Below the pieces are notes generated by a model. It ran no database searches. It saw only the letters and a program-made list of their open reading frames with translations, and was not told where the DNA came from. Both the position numbers and the translations under genes were made by a program. Shown in pieces: positions 42,812 to 53,316 of a stretch of 64,000 bases of DNA (within the stretch, counting starts at the first letter, position 1; every line of letters starts with the position of its first letter). The DNA is from Tretioscincus oriximinensis (taxonomy: Eukaryota > Chordata > Lepidosauria > Squamata > Gymnophthalmidae), in NCBI GenBank assembly GCA_022410635.1, contig JAJVDF010000137.1:715803-779802 (forward strand), given 5' to 3'.

Positions 42812-42905
42812 GAAGAGGAGGAGGAGGATCTGGTTTTCGTATCCTGCCATTCTCACCTGAAGGGACTTAGAAGGTTAATTTTCGCCCGACGGCTTGCATC
42901 TATCT
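42812..42905 (-). mobile_element. second SINE family (S-B), tail fragment
   Basis: GAGGAGGAGGAGGATCTGGT, CATTCTCACCTGAAGGGACT, AATTTTCGCCCGACGGCTTG: the tail half of the family at 30690. Confidence 0.6.
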
Positions 42906-42924
42906 ATAGAGCAGGGGAAGCTGC

Positions 42925-43310
42925 TTCCTTTGTCTCTTGCCTGCAATGCCCAGGAGCAACTGGTGGCCACTGTGAAGCAGAAACTGGACTGAATGGACAG
43001 TGGCCTGACCAGACGCTCTCCTCTTCCATCATGGAGAATACCTGTATGTGTTCCCAGGGCTGTAGGCAAGTTCACAGAAGGATATGTGAGCCCATGACTA
43101 CTAGAACAGATGCCTGGGAACCCCCTCTAGCCACGAGAGGGAGGCAGGATTCATTGGACAATTTGCAGAGAGTCCAGATTAGGCGGAGATTTTTCCTTCT
43201 CCTTCTGCTTGAAATGCCCAGGAGCAAGAGGTCAAGCAGGATGCCAAAGTAGAAGGGCTGTGGCCCCTGATCAAGCAGAGCCCGCGTTATATCTGCATGT
43301 TCCATACTTA
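42925..43310 (+). mobile_element. two CR1 3' UTR fragments
   Basis: First: CTTGCCTGCAATGCCCAGGA, GCAACTGGTGGCCACTGTGA. Second (about 43070): GGCAGGATTCATTGGACAAT, TTCTGCTTGAAATGCCCAGG. Both diverged. Confidence 0.6.
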
Positions 43311-45002
43311 ACTGCATAAAGTTCTTTGTCCTCTGCTGCTTCGGCATAAGGGTGCCTTGTTTGCAGAGGAAATCCTTTTATAGAAAGTGAAAGAATACAA
43401 GCCACAAACTCTGTTTACTGTTGCCACGACTAATGCAACATTCGGGCCACAGGAAACAGTATTTTATTGTGTAGAATGTTGCTTTTAAAGTTCCTCCTTC
43501 CACCCTTCCTTTCTATCCTTCCTTCCCTCCCTTCTTCCTTCCTTCCCTTCTTCCTTGCCTTTTTTCTTTCTCCCCCCCTCCTCCCTTTTTTAACTTCTTG
43601 GAGTCCTGAAAGAAAGGAAAACGTCCCCTGGAAGCACTCTGTGCAACTTCTACCTTTGTCCCATTAAACTCCCAGAATCCTCTCTTTCTTTTCCTCCCTT
43701 TCTTTCCGTGGTTCTTTCTGCTGCCCCAGTAGTTTCTGCCAAGAGCAAATCGCTTCTTGTTGCAGTGGCTCCGTGAGTGGAGAGAGACGATGCTTTGTTG
43801 TATTTTTAAATCCAGGGCCTTTGCAAGGCATGACGGGGTGGGGATGAGGCAGGGGGAATACTAAAAGGGACAGCCAGAGAGCGCCCTAGTTGGAGGGAGT
43901 CCCTGGCTGGAGGACCACAAGGCAAGAGCCCTGCCTGGAATGCTGCTATTCAAGGAGGTTGTGGGCTGTTTATTGACTGCGGGGTCATTGGTGAAAGGGC
44001 AGCAGCTTTGCTGTGTCTGCAGATAAGGGCAGAGGGGAGCATGTTTTCAGGTCACATTGCGAAGGAGGAGGAGGCATGCAACATGCTGCTCATGGACCAG
44101 CAGCACTTGGATCATTATTTACACAAAGGAAGGGCTCAGGGTCCCTTACAACCCTCGCCTAAGTTAATAGGCCTTCACGAGCCGCCCTCCCCATGTCCTC
44201 CGTCCTCCAGCCCCCCTCCCCATGTCCTCAGTCCTCCCTACTTTTTAACAAGCTTTTTTTTGGGAAGGAGTGAAGTATCTTAAGAGCCATCAGCAGAAAC
44301 GATCCTTTTGTTCTAGGCAAGAGGCGCCTTTTAAGCACGAGAAGATTTGGCAGTTTATTATGAATTATTGAGCCTTGGATACCAATACTGGTCTCCTGAA
44401 TCTGTCAGCAGTTTTTATCCCTTTTTGATCTTCATTCAAGTTCCAGGAGAGCTGCAGTTCAGCAATATATATATATATATTAATTATTATATTTATAAAT
44501 AATTGCCCTGGAACCTCAAGAAAAAGGCAGGGCTTGGAATAGTTTAATGTGGCTGCCTGTTTCCGTTCTGCTCGGAGTCCAAGTGTTTGCGATAGGGGGG
44601 CTTTAAGCACGGGCTGAGCACCATCTGTGTAGCCTGCCGTAGCTACAGGACAATCTCACCATCAAACGATGCACTGAGTAGGTGATTTATTATTCATCTC
44701 TCCAGCTTGCGAATGGATCAGAACCAGATCATTTTGATCTGCCCCAAATGCCCCTTTGGATCTGCCCTTTTATACAGTGACCCCAGGCGCTTCAGCCAAT
44801 GAGCAATCAGTGTGAGCCTTTTCTAGAATGTCCTCCAACCTTGGGCCAATCAGTGTGCATTGTTTCCTATTTCAGATATTCAAATATTGGGAATTTGAGG
44901 AGGGGGGGAGATGTGGGTCCTAGCAAAAAGTCACCCCAAACCCTCAAGCAATGGGACCTATTCAAGAGAAAGGAGTTCTTGAAACACAGAACATGTGAGC
45001 GA
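43311..45002. other. unassigned, with simple repeats
   Basis: Pyrimidine tract 43490-43600 (CTTCC)n and short (TA)n at 44465. No exon or family recognised elsewhere. Confidence 0.35.
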
Positions 45003-45232
45003 GCTAGTCTGGTCTTGAGGTTAGAGTGTCAGATACCTGGTTTGAGTCTACCCTCCACCACAAAGAGCCGGGTGACCTTGAGGTAGTTACAATTCTTCTG
45101 AGCTCCCTAAGCCTCACCTACTTCACAAAGTGTCCATTGTGGAGAGAAGAGGGTTATGGAAGCCGCTTTGATTCCTTTCAGGTTGAGAAAAACAGAGTAT
45201 AAAACCCAACTCTTCTTCCTCCTTTTCTCCAT
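45003..45232 (+). mobile_element. tRNA-derived SINE, RTE-like tail
   Basis: Head GCTAGTCTGGTCTTGAGGTT, B box CCTGGTTTGAGTCTACCC, GGGTGACCTTGAGGTAGTTA, TGTCCATTGTGGAGAGAAGA, GCCGCTTTGATTCCTTTCAG, AGAGTATAAAACCCAACTCT, then CTTC repeat. Confidence 0.85.
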
Positions 45233-45904
45233 CAGGAGCCTTGAAATGGGGGAAGGGGCTTGGGGGGGTGGGGAGGACGGAGGTGTGTCTTCTTTTGGAG
45301 AGAAGGAAACCCTTCAGCCCTTCTTGCCACAGCCCAAGTATTGTACTAGACGACGCTCCGATCTTGTTCTGTTGCACCACAAAGGAGCGGCTTGCTTGAC
45401 TCCAGAATTAATAGAGCAGAGAGAAAATGGCTCTTAGAAAGATGTGTGCGGGTTTCCTTCCTGTTAAGAGAATTGAAAAGCCTGCGGCAGCGAAATAATG
45501 TCATGACGCATCACGCAGAGGGTCCTCCTGATCAAAGGCCCTTGGAGTAAGCAGAGCGAACCTGGGAAATTTCCCCCCCANCACCACCTCTACTCTTATT
45601 TTTGTTGCTATTTACTCCTAAAGCATCCTTTTGGAAATACATAGACATGTGCATAGATAAAGGAGAATTCTGCTGCTGCTGTTATCAAGGGTGTACATGA
45701 AGAAAGTGAGACAGACACAGAGGGAGAGGGAGACAGAGAGATCGGTGGCGCCTAACAAGATATTCTTGCTAAAAAATATTCCATACATTCCAGCAGCATG
45801 ATGTCAGCCTCTTGGCATTCCAAATTAAAAAAACACACACAGACACACCAACAACCACGATTTATTTCTGTTTAACTCTGTCTGATCCACAGTTTGGATA
45901 CTGG
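45233..45904. other. no recognised feature
   Basis: Nothing recognised; one N near 45582. Confidence 0.35.
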
Positions 45905-46515
45905 TTTTGCCTCTTCTTCTGGGGATGCTCAGGGGCAGTTGGTGGGCCACTGGGTGAGATAGGAGGCTGGTTTGGAAGTCCTGTGGCCCCATTCTGCAGG
46001 GCTCCTCTTAGGGCCTGCCACCCGCATGCTACTGTAGACTATGGCAGGCCCCGAATGGGTGAGAGAGAAGGCTGTGGCCCTGTTCTGCAGGGCTTCTCTC
46101 ATGTTTTGAACTGGAATAGATGCCTCTCCATATTGGAGAAACAGACAGGATGCCCGAAGATGTCCCTTGCAGGGAGTGGAGAGCAGCTGAAGGTTTTTCC
46201 TTCTGCATCTGCTTGAAACACCCAAGTGCAATTGGTGGGACCCGTGGGTGAGACTGAACATTTGACAGGGCGGCCTGGGTGACCTGATCCAACAGGGCTC
46301 CTCTGAGTTCCTGGCACCAGAACTGATGCCAAGGTGCTTCCTCATTGGAGAAGCAAGCAGGATGCCTCTGGAGATTATTTGCAGGGAGCAGGTGAAGATT
46401 TGGCCTTTATTTTCCGCTTGAGACGCCCAGAAGCCACTGGTGAGCCACTGGCGGGATGCTAGACTACATGGGCTGCAGCCCTTTCCAGCAGGATTCGTCT
46501 TATGTTCTTACTGGG
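45905..46515 (+). mobile_element. three successive CR1 3' UTR ends, one with FB
   Basis: Terminal block GCAGGGCTCCTCTTAGG-like occurs at ~45998, ~46298 and ~46490 with UTR sequence before each (GGGGATGCTCAGGGGCAGTT; GCTTGAAACACCCAAGTGCA; TTGAGACGCCCAGAAGCCAC). An FB half (GCATGCTACTGTAGACTATG) sits at 46025 between the first and second. Confidence 0.75.
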
Positions 46516-46639
46516 GAAAACATTTGTACTAAGGCATTGATGCTTTGAGAGGTGAATGAAAGGAACTGGGAAACGCTGGCAAATGCACCAGCAGCTTCTC
46601 CTTTTCGCGTGATCTAACCCACGCACCCTAAAGGTAGGT

Positions 46640-46945
46640 AGGATGTAAATTAAAACTTTCAACAAGTGCCTTAAGATCTGCAGGGGAGGCCCTGCAGACT
46701 GTACCGCCTCTCTCAGTGGCCAAGAGGGTGGGAACCCGGGACCTTCTCAGTGGCAGCCCCCAGGCTATGGAACAGCCTCCCCCTTGAGGTGCAGCGATCA
46801 CCATCTCTGGGTGCATTCAGAAAATGCTTAAAGGCACCTCTCTTTCCCTGGCTTTTGGCTGCTCCTGTTGTTTTAATATTTTAATTTGTTTTTAATATGC
46901 TAAGATGCTGGGCTTCATTGTTAGGGTGGTATAGAAGTGTAAATA
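46640..46945 (+). mobile_element. L2 LINE, ORF2 C-terminus and 3' end
   Basis: CCAGGCTATGGAACAGCCTC then CCTTGAGGTGCAGCGATCAC encodes an RLWNSLPLEVQRS-like L2 C-terminus. Then GTGCATTCAGAAAATGCTTA (AFRKCLK), the UTR, and a TAAATAAAC end. Confidence 0.75.
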
Positions 46946-47349
46946 AACATACAAACACACAGACCCACTTGCCAGTTTGGGACAAAACCAAGGCTCATAA
47001 AATGGCACACGGCGGAAACATTTTGCTTTATTTTCCTTTTATCTGATGTATTTTTCCCCCCAGTCCACTAAGTCTCCACAAAGCTCCCTTTGCAATTTAC
47101 GATATTTGTTTAATGCTACATACCAAGCATTGTACAATTCCCTCCTCGCTCTCCAGCATGCTGTAAAAAAAAAAAGGCACAACAACAGATCAGGCAAAGG
47201 GGAAAGAAGAGGGAAGAGAAGAAGAAACTTCCTGGCAAGAGGGATAAGAGAACCTTCGTTGGTCTTTCTGGTTTTGCTGCCCCTGCGTCAAGATTGCTCC
47301 TCTCCCTTTTCTTCCCTGCAACTTGTTCTGGATTATGACTCTGAAAGGA
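46946..47349. other. no recognised feature
   Basis: A-run at 47165. No exon recognised. Confidence 0.35.
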
Positions 47350-47490
47350 GACTCATCCACATGCTGGGCTCCATTCTGGATTNTATCTGAGCATAGGGAC
47401 TTGGCATTTGTATGTTCGTGTAGACTGAGGAAAACCCTTGCTTGGTTTGCATCCAGCAGGTCCCTATTCTGTGACACAGGTCCTGGCCCA
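47350..47490. repeat. FB fold-back, decayed
   Basis: CATTCTGGATTNTATCTGAG, GGGACTTGGCATTTGTATG, TTCGTGTAGACTGAGG, then right side GCAGGTCCCTATTCTGTGAC and CACAGGTCCTGGCCC. Arms recognisable, core weak. Confidence 0.5.
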
Positions 47491-47574
47491 TGGAATGATC
47501 AGAAGCAATGAAACAGCAAAGGAGGGGATAGAGATTTGGCATTAGAAAAGGCTTTCTGACAGGGGGGGGGGGAT

Positions 47575-48192
47575 TAACCGTTGGACTAGCTTGTCACAGG
47601 AGGTGGTGAGTTCTTTTGGGGCAGAAGTCTTCAAACAGAGGCTGGGCAGCCATCTATCTGGGGTGGTTCGGTGAATCCTGTGCAGGTGGCTTCCCCAAGC
47701 AACCTCCTGTCATCAGAAAATATGNTTCTGTGAGTGGGACTGGGTGTTGATTGGCCAAAATGGCATCGTCTCTCTCTCNGGGCTAGCTGTGGTGCAGGCT
47801 GGGAGCTGTAGTCCAAAAGCAGGGCCACATGGAAGCTTGGTGGAAGAGGCTGCCCCCTGCTCAGAGTTGGACTTTCCAGCAGGCCCCACTGCAGCACAAT
47901 AACAGTTCAGCTTCAACCTGCACACATTTTGGGCTGTTGCAGTTACTACTTTGATAATCGTGAACCTGCTGGGCATGCAAGCTTTTAAATAAGGGCTTGC
48001 CATTGTGAGAAAAAAATGGCATAGAAAAGCAGGCAGAAATACAANGGATGACCATAAAAGCAGAAACAAAAACCCTTCCTGAAGACAAGAAACCGGAAGC
48101 TGATCGTTGACATCTGGCACCCGGTCTATTTAGCAGGGGGTTGGACCCCATGACCTTGCAGGTCCCTTCTACCTCTGCAGTTCTATGAATAG
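47575..48192 (+). mobile_element. old-type CR1 3' end split by R400
   Basis: Left: CAGGAGGTGGTGAGTTCTTT, AGTCTTCAAACAGAGGCTGG, GGTGAATCCTGTGCAGG. Right after the insertion: AGCAGGGGGTTGGACCCCAT, GACCTTGCAGGTCCCTTCTA, CAGTTCTATGAAT. Together they rebuild one CR1 3' end, compare 40785. Confidence 0.75.
47686..48129 (-). repeat. R400 dispersed repeat, near full length, inside CR1
   Basis: From GTGGCTTCCCCAAGCAACCT through CTGTGAGTGGGACTGGGTG, GGGCTAGCTGTGGTG, GAACCTGCTGGGCATGCAAG and GCATAGAAAAGCAGGCAGAA to GGAAGCTGATCG. ZNF143/SBS-like GCTGGGAGCTGTAGTCC at 47798. Three Ns. Confidence 0.7.
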
Positions 48193-48894
48193 TTCACCTG
48201 TTCCACGCAAGGTGTGATCAGAAGCAGGCCGAGTAGCAAAGTATCCTGGCCTTTCGCAAAAAGATCCATCTCCGTCCCCTGCAGCCCGTGGCTCTGTTTG
48301 TTCCCCGGGCTTCTCATGGTGGGAGACATCTCATCAGAAGCTTCTGTGCCAGCAGAGAGGCAAGAACAGTTTTTCTGAGCCGCGTCGTGATGGCACCCTT
48401 TACATGTCGCTCTGCAGAAAGCGGTGTTCTTGATGTAAAGATTGCAGCACCTCCACCGCCCACACTCACTATCTGATCCTTCACAGCACAAATCACAGGC
48501 CTGGGAGGGCCACTCCGCTGCTTCCATTCATCCGCACAGTTTGCAATGAGGGTTGTAATCCGGTGGAAAGAGGAAGTTCAGACTTTGAGTTCTGCAGTTG
48601 GGTCTTTCGCCACCGCTAAGGAGGCCTCGGATTTTGTGCCCCATTGTAATTCGTAGCAGAAAGGGGGGGTGGGTTGGGGAAAGGAGGATTATTTGAGGGG
48701 TTATGTTTTGATATTTTGTTTTCTTGCGTTCAACTTTGTCTCCCTTGGGGGAGCAAAACAATTACTTGCTTTGTAAGGAAAATACTTTATTTCAACAGCA
48801 CCCTTTTTTTAAACACCATGATGTAAAATAAATTTTAATTGTTCGTTAAACAGATGGGGTACAGATTGTCAGCAGTAACAAGTGACCAGCTTTG
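48193..48894. other. no recognised feature
   Basis: No exon or family recognised. Confidence 0.35.
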
Positions 48895-49420
48895 GGAACA
48901 TAAGAACTGGAGCCCATCTAGTCCAGCCTTCTGTTTCACCCAGAGGCCCACCAATTGCCCCTGGGCGTCTCAAGCAGAAGGAGGCAGAACCTTCACCAGT
49001 TCTCAACTCTTGGAATAGGGATCTGCCATCGACATGTTAGTGTAGACTATGGCAGGCCCCGAATGGGGCCTGCCATAGTCTATACTGGCATGTGGATGAG
49101 CCAAATGGGACCTGCCAGCAGAAGAACTCAAAATCTCACCTGTTCTCCACTCCCTGCAAATGGTCCTTCAGGAATCCTGCCTGTTTTTCCATCCTAATAG
49201 CAATTGATATACTTGCCTCCCATGAATCTGCCTAATCACGTCTTAAAGCTATCCAGCTACCACCGTCTCTTCTGGAAGTAAATTCCATAGACCTGTGGAC
49301 CTCTGGGTGAAAAAAAAACACCTTTCCATTGTCTCTTTTCATCTTATCCGTCCCTTGCGTAGTTTTATTAGATCACCTCTTAGCCTCACGTCTTTCGAGG
49401 CTGGAGACCTAAGCTTCGAG
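48895..49420 (-). mobile_element. CR1-FB chimera
   Basis: ACATAAGAACTGGAGCCCAT, GCCCCTGGGCGTCTCAAGCA, TTCTCAACTCTTGGAATAGG, then an FB core with 22-24-base arms around GAA (TAGACTATGGCAGGCCCC / GGGGCCTGCCATAGTCTA) at 49041-49082, GATGAGCCAAATGGGACCTG, then the UTR again and ORF2-end complement to CTTTCGAGGCTGGAGACC. Confidence 0.85.
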
Positions 49421-49424
49421 TTTC

Positions 49425-49825
49425 TTTACTTCTGGTAGAATTTCTGTTTCTGGTTTCATGGTTCTTAGTTGAATTTCTGCCTGCTTTTCTATGCTTTGTT
49501 TCATGATGATAAGTGCTTTTATAAAAGCTTGGGTGCCCATCAGCTTCACCGAGCTGAAAAAGGGCTAGCAGCAGCAGCCCAAAGAGGGGCAGGCAAGGAG
49601 GGATTTGCTGGGAAGTGTAGTCCGAGTTAGGCAGCCTTTTATAACCAGCCTCTGCAGGGTCCTGCTCTGGAGACCACAGCTCCCAGCCTGCACAGCCGTT
49701 AGCCCAGCCTGCATGAGGGCGAGAGAAGATGCCTCTCATTTTGCTTTGGGCCAATGTCTGCCCACTGGAAACTCGTCTTTTGCTTTAAAGCTTGACCGGA
49801 AAATGGCTTGGGGACCCATCTATAA
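49425..49825 (+). repeat. R400 dispersed repeat, near full length
   Basis: TTTCTTTACTTCTGGTAGAA, GAATTTCTGCCTGCTTTTCT, AAAAGCTTGGGTGCCCATCA, GCTGGGAAGTGTAGTCCG (49607), GACCACAGCTCCCAGCCTGC, TTGGGCCAATGTCTGCCCAC, ending CTTGGGGACCCATCTATA. Confidence 0.7.
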
Positions 49826-50487
49826 GAGTGCTTGTAAAGGAGCGGGGTGGGGGGTGGGGGCTAGCAAACTTCTGCTGCATTTCTGCACATGAAGGTGGCC
49901 ATGGAGGTGCCCATGAAGTCTGGGTATTTATTCTGGTTCAATCTGATTGTTCAGGACAGAGGATGGTTTAAAGGGATGTGTGTGACCAGGGCCCTTAGTA
50001 CCTTTGAAGGAGGCAACAATAGATAGATACATGACATTCCTGTGATATGTATTTACAGGGATAAGCTCTGTTTCCTGGCCTGATCCTTGGCAAATCCTTC
50101 TCTTGAGCCTGGCTTTTCAAGTTGGGATTTGTGCAGAATTGAATCTTTTGTGAATCCTAATATGAGCTGCTGACCCGATTTTGCACCTCTTTGGCCTCCT
50201 AGCAAAGCCAGAATCTAGTTATCTAAAGCTTTCGTGCTTTGCTGAGTTTTCCCAGCTGCGCAGAGTCACCGGGTGTAAAAACGGCATCAACACCAAGCCT
50301 TAAAAATGTGCACCTTGCTTGAAGTGGGACAGAAGTGGGATGAAAGTGATATAGGTGTAGTGTTTGTAGATGAGGCCTTAAGCAAACCACCTCATTTCTC
50401 CATTCAGGGGGGCTTTTAAAAATGTTCCTTGTTGCCTGCATCTTGAGTAACCATTGAGTTAACATAACAAACAACGTCAGGATGCCA
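49826..50487. other. no recognised feature
   Basis: Nothing recognised. Confidence 0.35.
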
Positions 50488-50545
50488 AGAACCATAGAGT
50501 TGGAGTCTGAACCCCTGCTCAGTGCAGGATTCCCTAGTCCACCCT
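50488..50545 (-). mobile_element. old-type CR1 3' end fragment
   Basis: ACCATAGAGTTGGAGTCTGA, ACCCCTGCTCAGTGCAGGAT. Short. Confidence 0.55.
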
Positions 50546-50784
50546 AGGATAAAAGTTACACCTTTAATGGTTGTAAATGAGAGGACGTCACACCAAGTGC
50601 ATCTTCTANTGTCTGCAGCACCTGGAGAGGGAAATCATTTTTTCACACCTTTTAAAGGGACAGATTTCTATCCCATAGTTTTTCTANCTGTCTACAGTAG
50701 TCCTTTCAGTTTCCCTGTTCTCTCTTTACACTTTCCAACACAGCCTTCCACCTTTGTTTACATGTGGTGGTGTGATTTTGATAT

Positions 50785-51400
50785 CCAGTTTGCTTCCAGA
50801 AGAGGTGGTGACAGCTAGCAGCCTGGATAGCTTTAAGACANGATTAGACAAGTTCATGGACATCAAGGGGATAAATAGCTACAGGATCTTCTGATCTTGC
50901 CTCCGGGATGGAGCAACAGGCAGAATTCCAGAAATACCACTTGCAGGAAGTCAAAAACAGGTGAGAGTTTGAGGCACGGATATCTCAGTCGCTTAGGAAT
51001 TCGTCTCTCGCCTGGGAGATGAAGTTTCGAAGCCCTGTGTGGGACGTGGGGAGGGGTGAGCACCTTCCACTAGCCTGTAGCTCTAGCCAACCCAGCTATT
51101 CGAAAGCNTGAATTGCAAGAAATTGCAACTGGCTGCAAGTAGATACATGGGAACCACCACAGCCTAGTGGGGAAGATAGAATGGAAGCCTTTGGGCAAAT
51201 ATATATCCTTGTAAGCCGCTTTGAGCCCCTTTGAAAGGNGAGAAAAGCAGGGAATAAGAGCCCAGTTCTTCTTCTTCTTCTGTTTGAGACAGCCCAGGTG
51301 AAATTGGTGGGCCTCTGTGTGGGACAGGCGGTTGGAGTAGAAATGGGCTCCAGCCACATTCAGCAGGGCTCCTCTTAGTTCTTAGGTTCAGAGAGAGAGA
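50785..51400 (+). mobile_element. CR1 3' end split by a SINE
   Basis: Left: TGCTTCCAGAAGAGGTGGTG, GCAGCCTGGATAGCTTTAAG, GCCTCCGGGATGGAGCAACA, AAACAGGTGAGAGTTT. Right after 51283: TTTGAGACAGCCCAGGTGAA, GGGCCTCTGTGTGGGACAGG, CAGCAGGGCTCCTCTTAGTT. The two halves abut in the CR1 consensus. Confidence 0.85.
50965..51283 (+). mobile_element. second SINE family (S-B), most complete copy
   Basis: tRNA-like head CACGGATATCTCAGTCGCTT (A box) and GAAGTTTCGAAGCCCTG (B box), GGGAGGGGTGAGCACCTTCC, ATTGCAAGAAATTGCAACTG, CACCACAGCCTAGTGGGGAA, RTE-like tail TGTAAGCCGCTTTGAGCCCC, then (CTT)n. The middle differs from the other SINE family, though the tail resembles its RTE-tailed form. Confidence 0.8.
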
Positions 51401-53232
51401 GAAGGAACAGATACATGTTTCTGCCTTTTCTATCTGTGGCACCATAGAAAGGAGGCAGATCAAACTGGAAGCGCCTCGTGTTGATCTTCTCCCACTTACA
51501 AAAAGAGAAGAGGAAAGCTGGGTCAGGATCTCACCCACCCCTAACAGCAGGTTAAGCTATTCCGCTCAAAGCCCCATTGACAGCCAGCACAAGGAGTTAA
51601 TGTACACAAGGAAAAGTGTATCAAAGGGTCTCGCTGTGTCATCTCTAGTCCTCCCACCTGACCTCCAAGCTGGATACAAAGGGATTCCTGGGGTTGGGGA
51701 TGGGAGAGGGGAAAGACGAAATGTGGAGGCCAAGCACTCCACTGCCGCTTGTGAGTCTGGGGAGCTCCAATGGTCTCATCTTCTAGCAAGCTGTTTACTT
51801 ACCCCGAGGCACAATCGTGTAATGTAGGGAAGGGTAAGATCTGAGTCATGCTGGAAAAGATTTCAGCGAATACATCTGAAGTGCCCTCTTGCAAATGGGT
51901 GATTAAATTTGATTTCCCCCCTCCCCCAGAAGAAGAGCATTTAAAAGAAGCAGGTAGCACGCCCTATAGGAAGCCAGTCCGTGTGCAAATAGCAGTGGTG
52001 AGAGCCTCGGAACAGCCCCTGGGGGGCGAAAGGGAAGCCACGGATGGTGCGGGGCTCAGCCCCCATGTCCTGAGCTTTGTGGGCGAGGGATTAGGGGCTT
52101 CCCTGCTCCTCATCCTTTCCATGGGAAGGAGCAAGGCAGGGGAAGGCTATCGCAATGTGTTGTCCCAAGGGTGTTCCACAAGCATCTCTCCTGGTCCCAT
52201 CCAGCGACACTGGCAAGGCTGGCGCAGTTTGAAAAACCCGGGGGCATTTGTCTTCAGTTCGGACATCCTTGTAAAATTACAGATTGTATGTAAAACCCAG
52301 GACACGTGGCAACCCCCCAGGGAAGCGCATGCTGGGGTTGAGAGAGCTTTTGGGTAGTACTGAACGGCTCCTTCAGAGCATCTGAAGAACAGGCCTTGCC
52401 TAGGAAAACTCCTGGTGCCTCACTTTTTCTTCTTTGTTCCTAAGGTGCTACAGGGGCCCCTTGCATACTCGGTACCATCTTTCCACATGAAGAAATGGAC
52501 TTGACATAGCTACTTCTTTGAATTTTACCAACTTAAAACACTCGTGTCAACTCTTACCCCCTTACCCCAAAGGCAGAAGTTCTATAACATCCCTGGGGAC
52601 TTTGCAGGGAGAGCGACCTGCTCTCCCCATGATAGGCCCCCTCTCCAGGCTTTGGTGGGGTTTGGAACGGCTGCGTCCTCCTGGGAAGCTCTTTGGCAGG
52701 TGAAATGTGATCTTTTTCCCTGCAGTTGGCTGGAGGAGCTTTGCAGGGAGGGACCCTTTCAGCTGTTGGTGTATCAGCAAAGTCGGCCTTTCTGTGCGGC
52801 TGTTCAAAGGCTGGCCTGCCTGCTCTTCTTATGCAGGGGTCCTCCATTGTCAGCAGCTGTAATGGGTTTTCCTAGGGCGTACCTGCCTAAGCCAGGAGCG
52901 GAGCTTCTGCTGACTTTGATAGGGCTGGAATTTCACAATAATGAACTGCCAGAATGCTGCAAAATAATTCACCATAAGGTCACACAGCAGTGACTTTCCA
53001 AGAGCAATCAAGGTTAGAACCGTTTTTCTTTTCCACAGGCACAAGTGTGCCTGTTCCAAGCCAACATCCAAGAATGCTTTGTTCTCTTTCGCCCTTGGAT
53101 AGAAAAAAAAATGAAATATCCACTCAGGTCCAGCCACCTCCTTAGACTCAATATTTCTGCCTCCTCTGGCTGGGAGAGTCTCATGTTTTATGAAATGTTC
53201 TGGATTTGAAAACAGATGGGGAGGGGGGGGGA
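51401..53232. other. unassigned
   Basis: A 169-codon frame at 51848-52357 has no recognisable domain and no splice context. A TL remnant (CTAAGGTGCTACAGGGG) is at 52441. Otherwise nothing recognised. Confidence 0.3.
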
Positions 53233-53316
53233 TATACTGCTCAAAAGAATTAAGGGAACACTTTAGCATAGCAGTGTAACACTAAGTGTTCCCTTAGTTG
53301 TTTTGAGCAGTATATA
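53233..53316. mobile_element. Tc1-like miniature inverted-repeat element
   Basis: TATACTGCTCAAAAGAATTA then AGGGAACACTT faces AAGTGTTCCCTTAGTTGTTT then TGAGCAGTATATA: ~31-bp inverted ends around a ~20-base centre. TA-rich borders fit a TA-target Tc1/mariner element, and the terminus resembles widespread vertebrate Tc1 ends. Confidence 0.8.

Noticed and set aside
27438..45232. tRNA-like A and B boxes at many places
   Set aside because: They belong to SINE heads with LINE-type tails; no cloverleaf with a complete acceptor stem is seen, so they are not tRNA genes.
51848..52357. 169-codon plus-strand frame
   Set aside because: No recognisable motif and no splice context.
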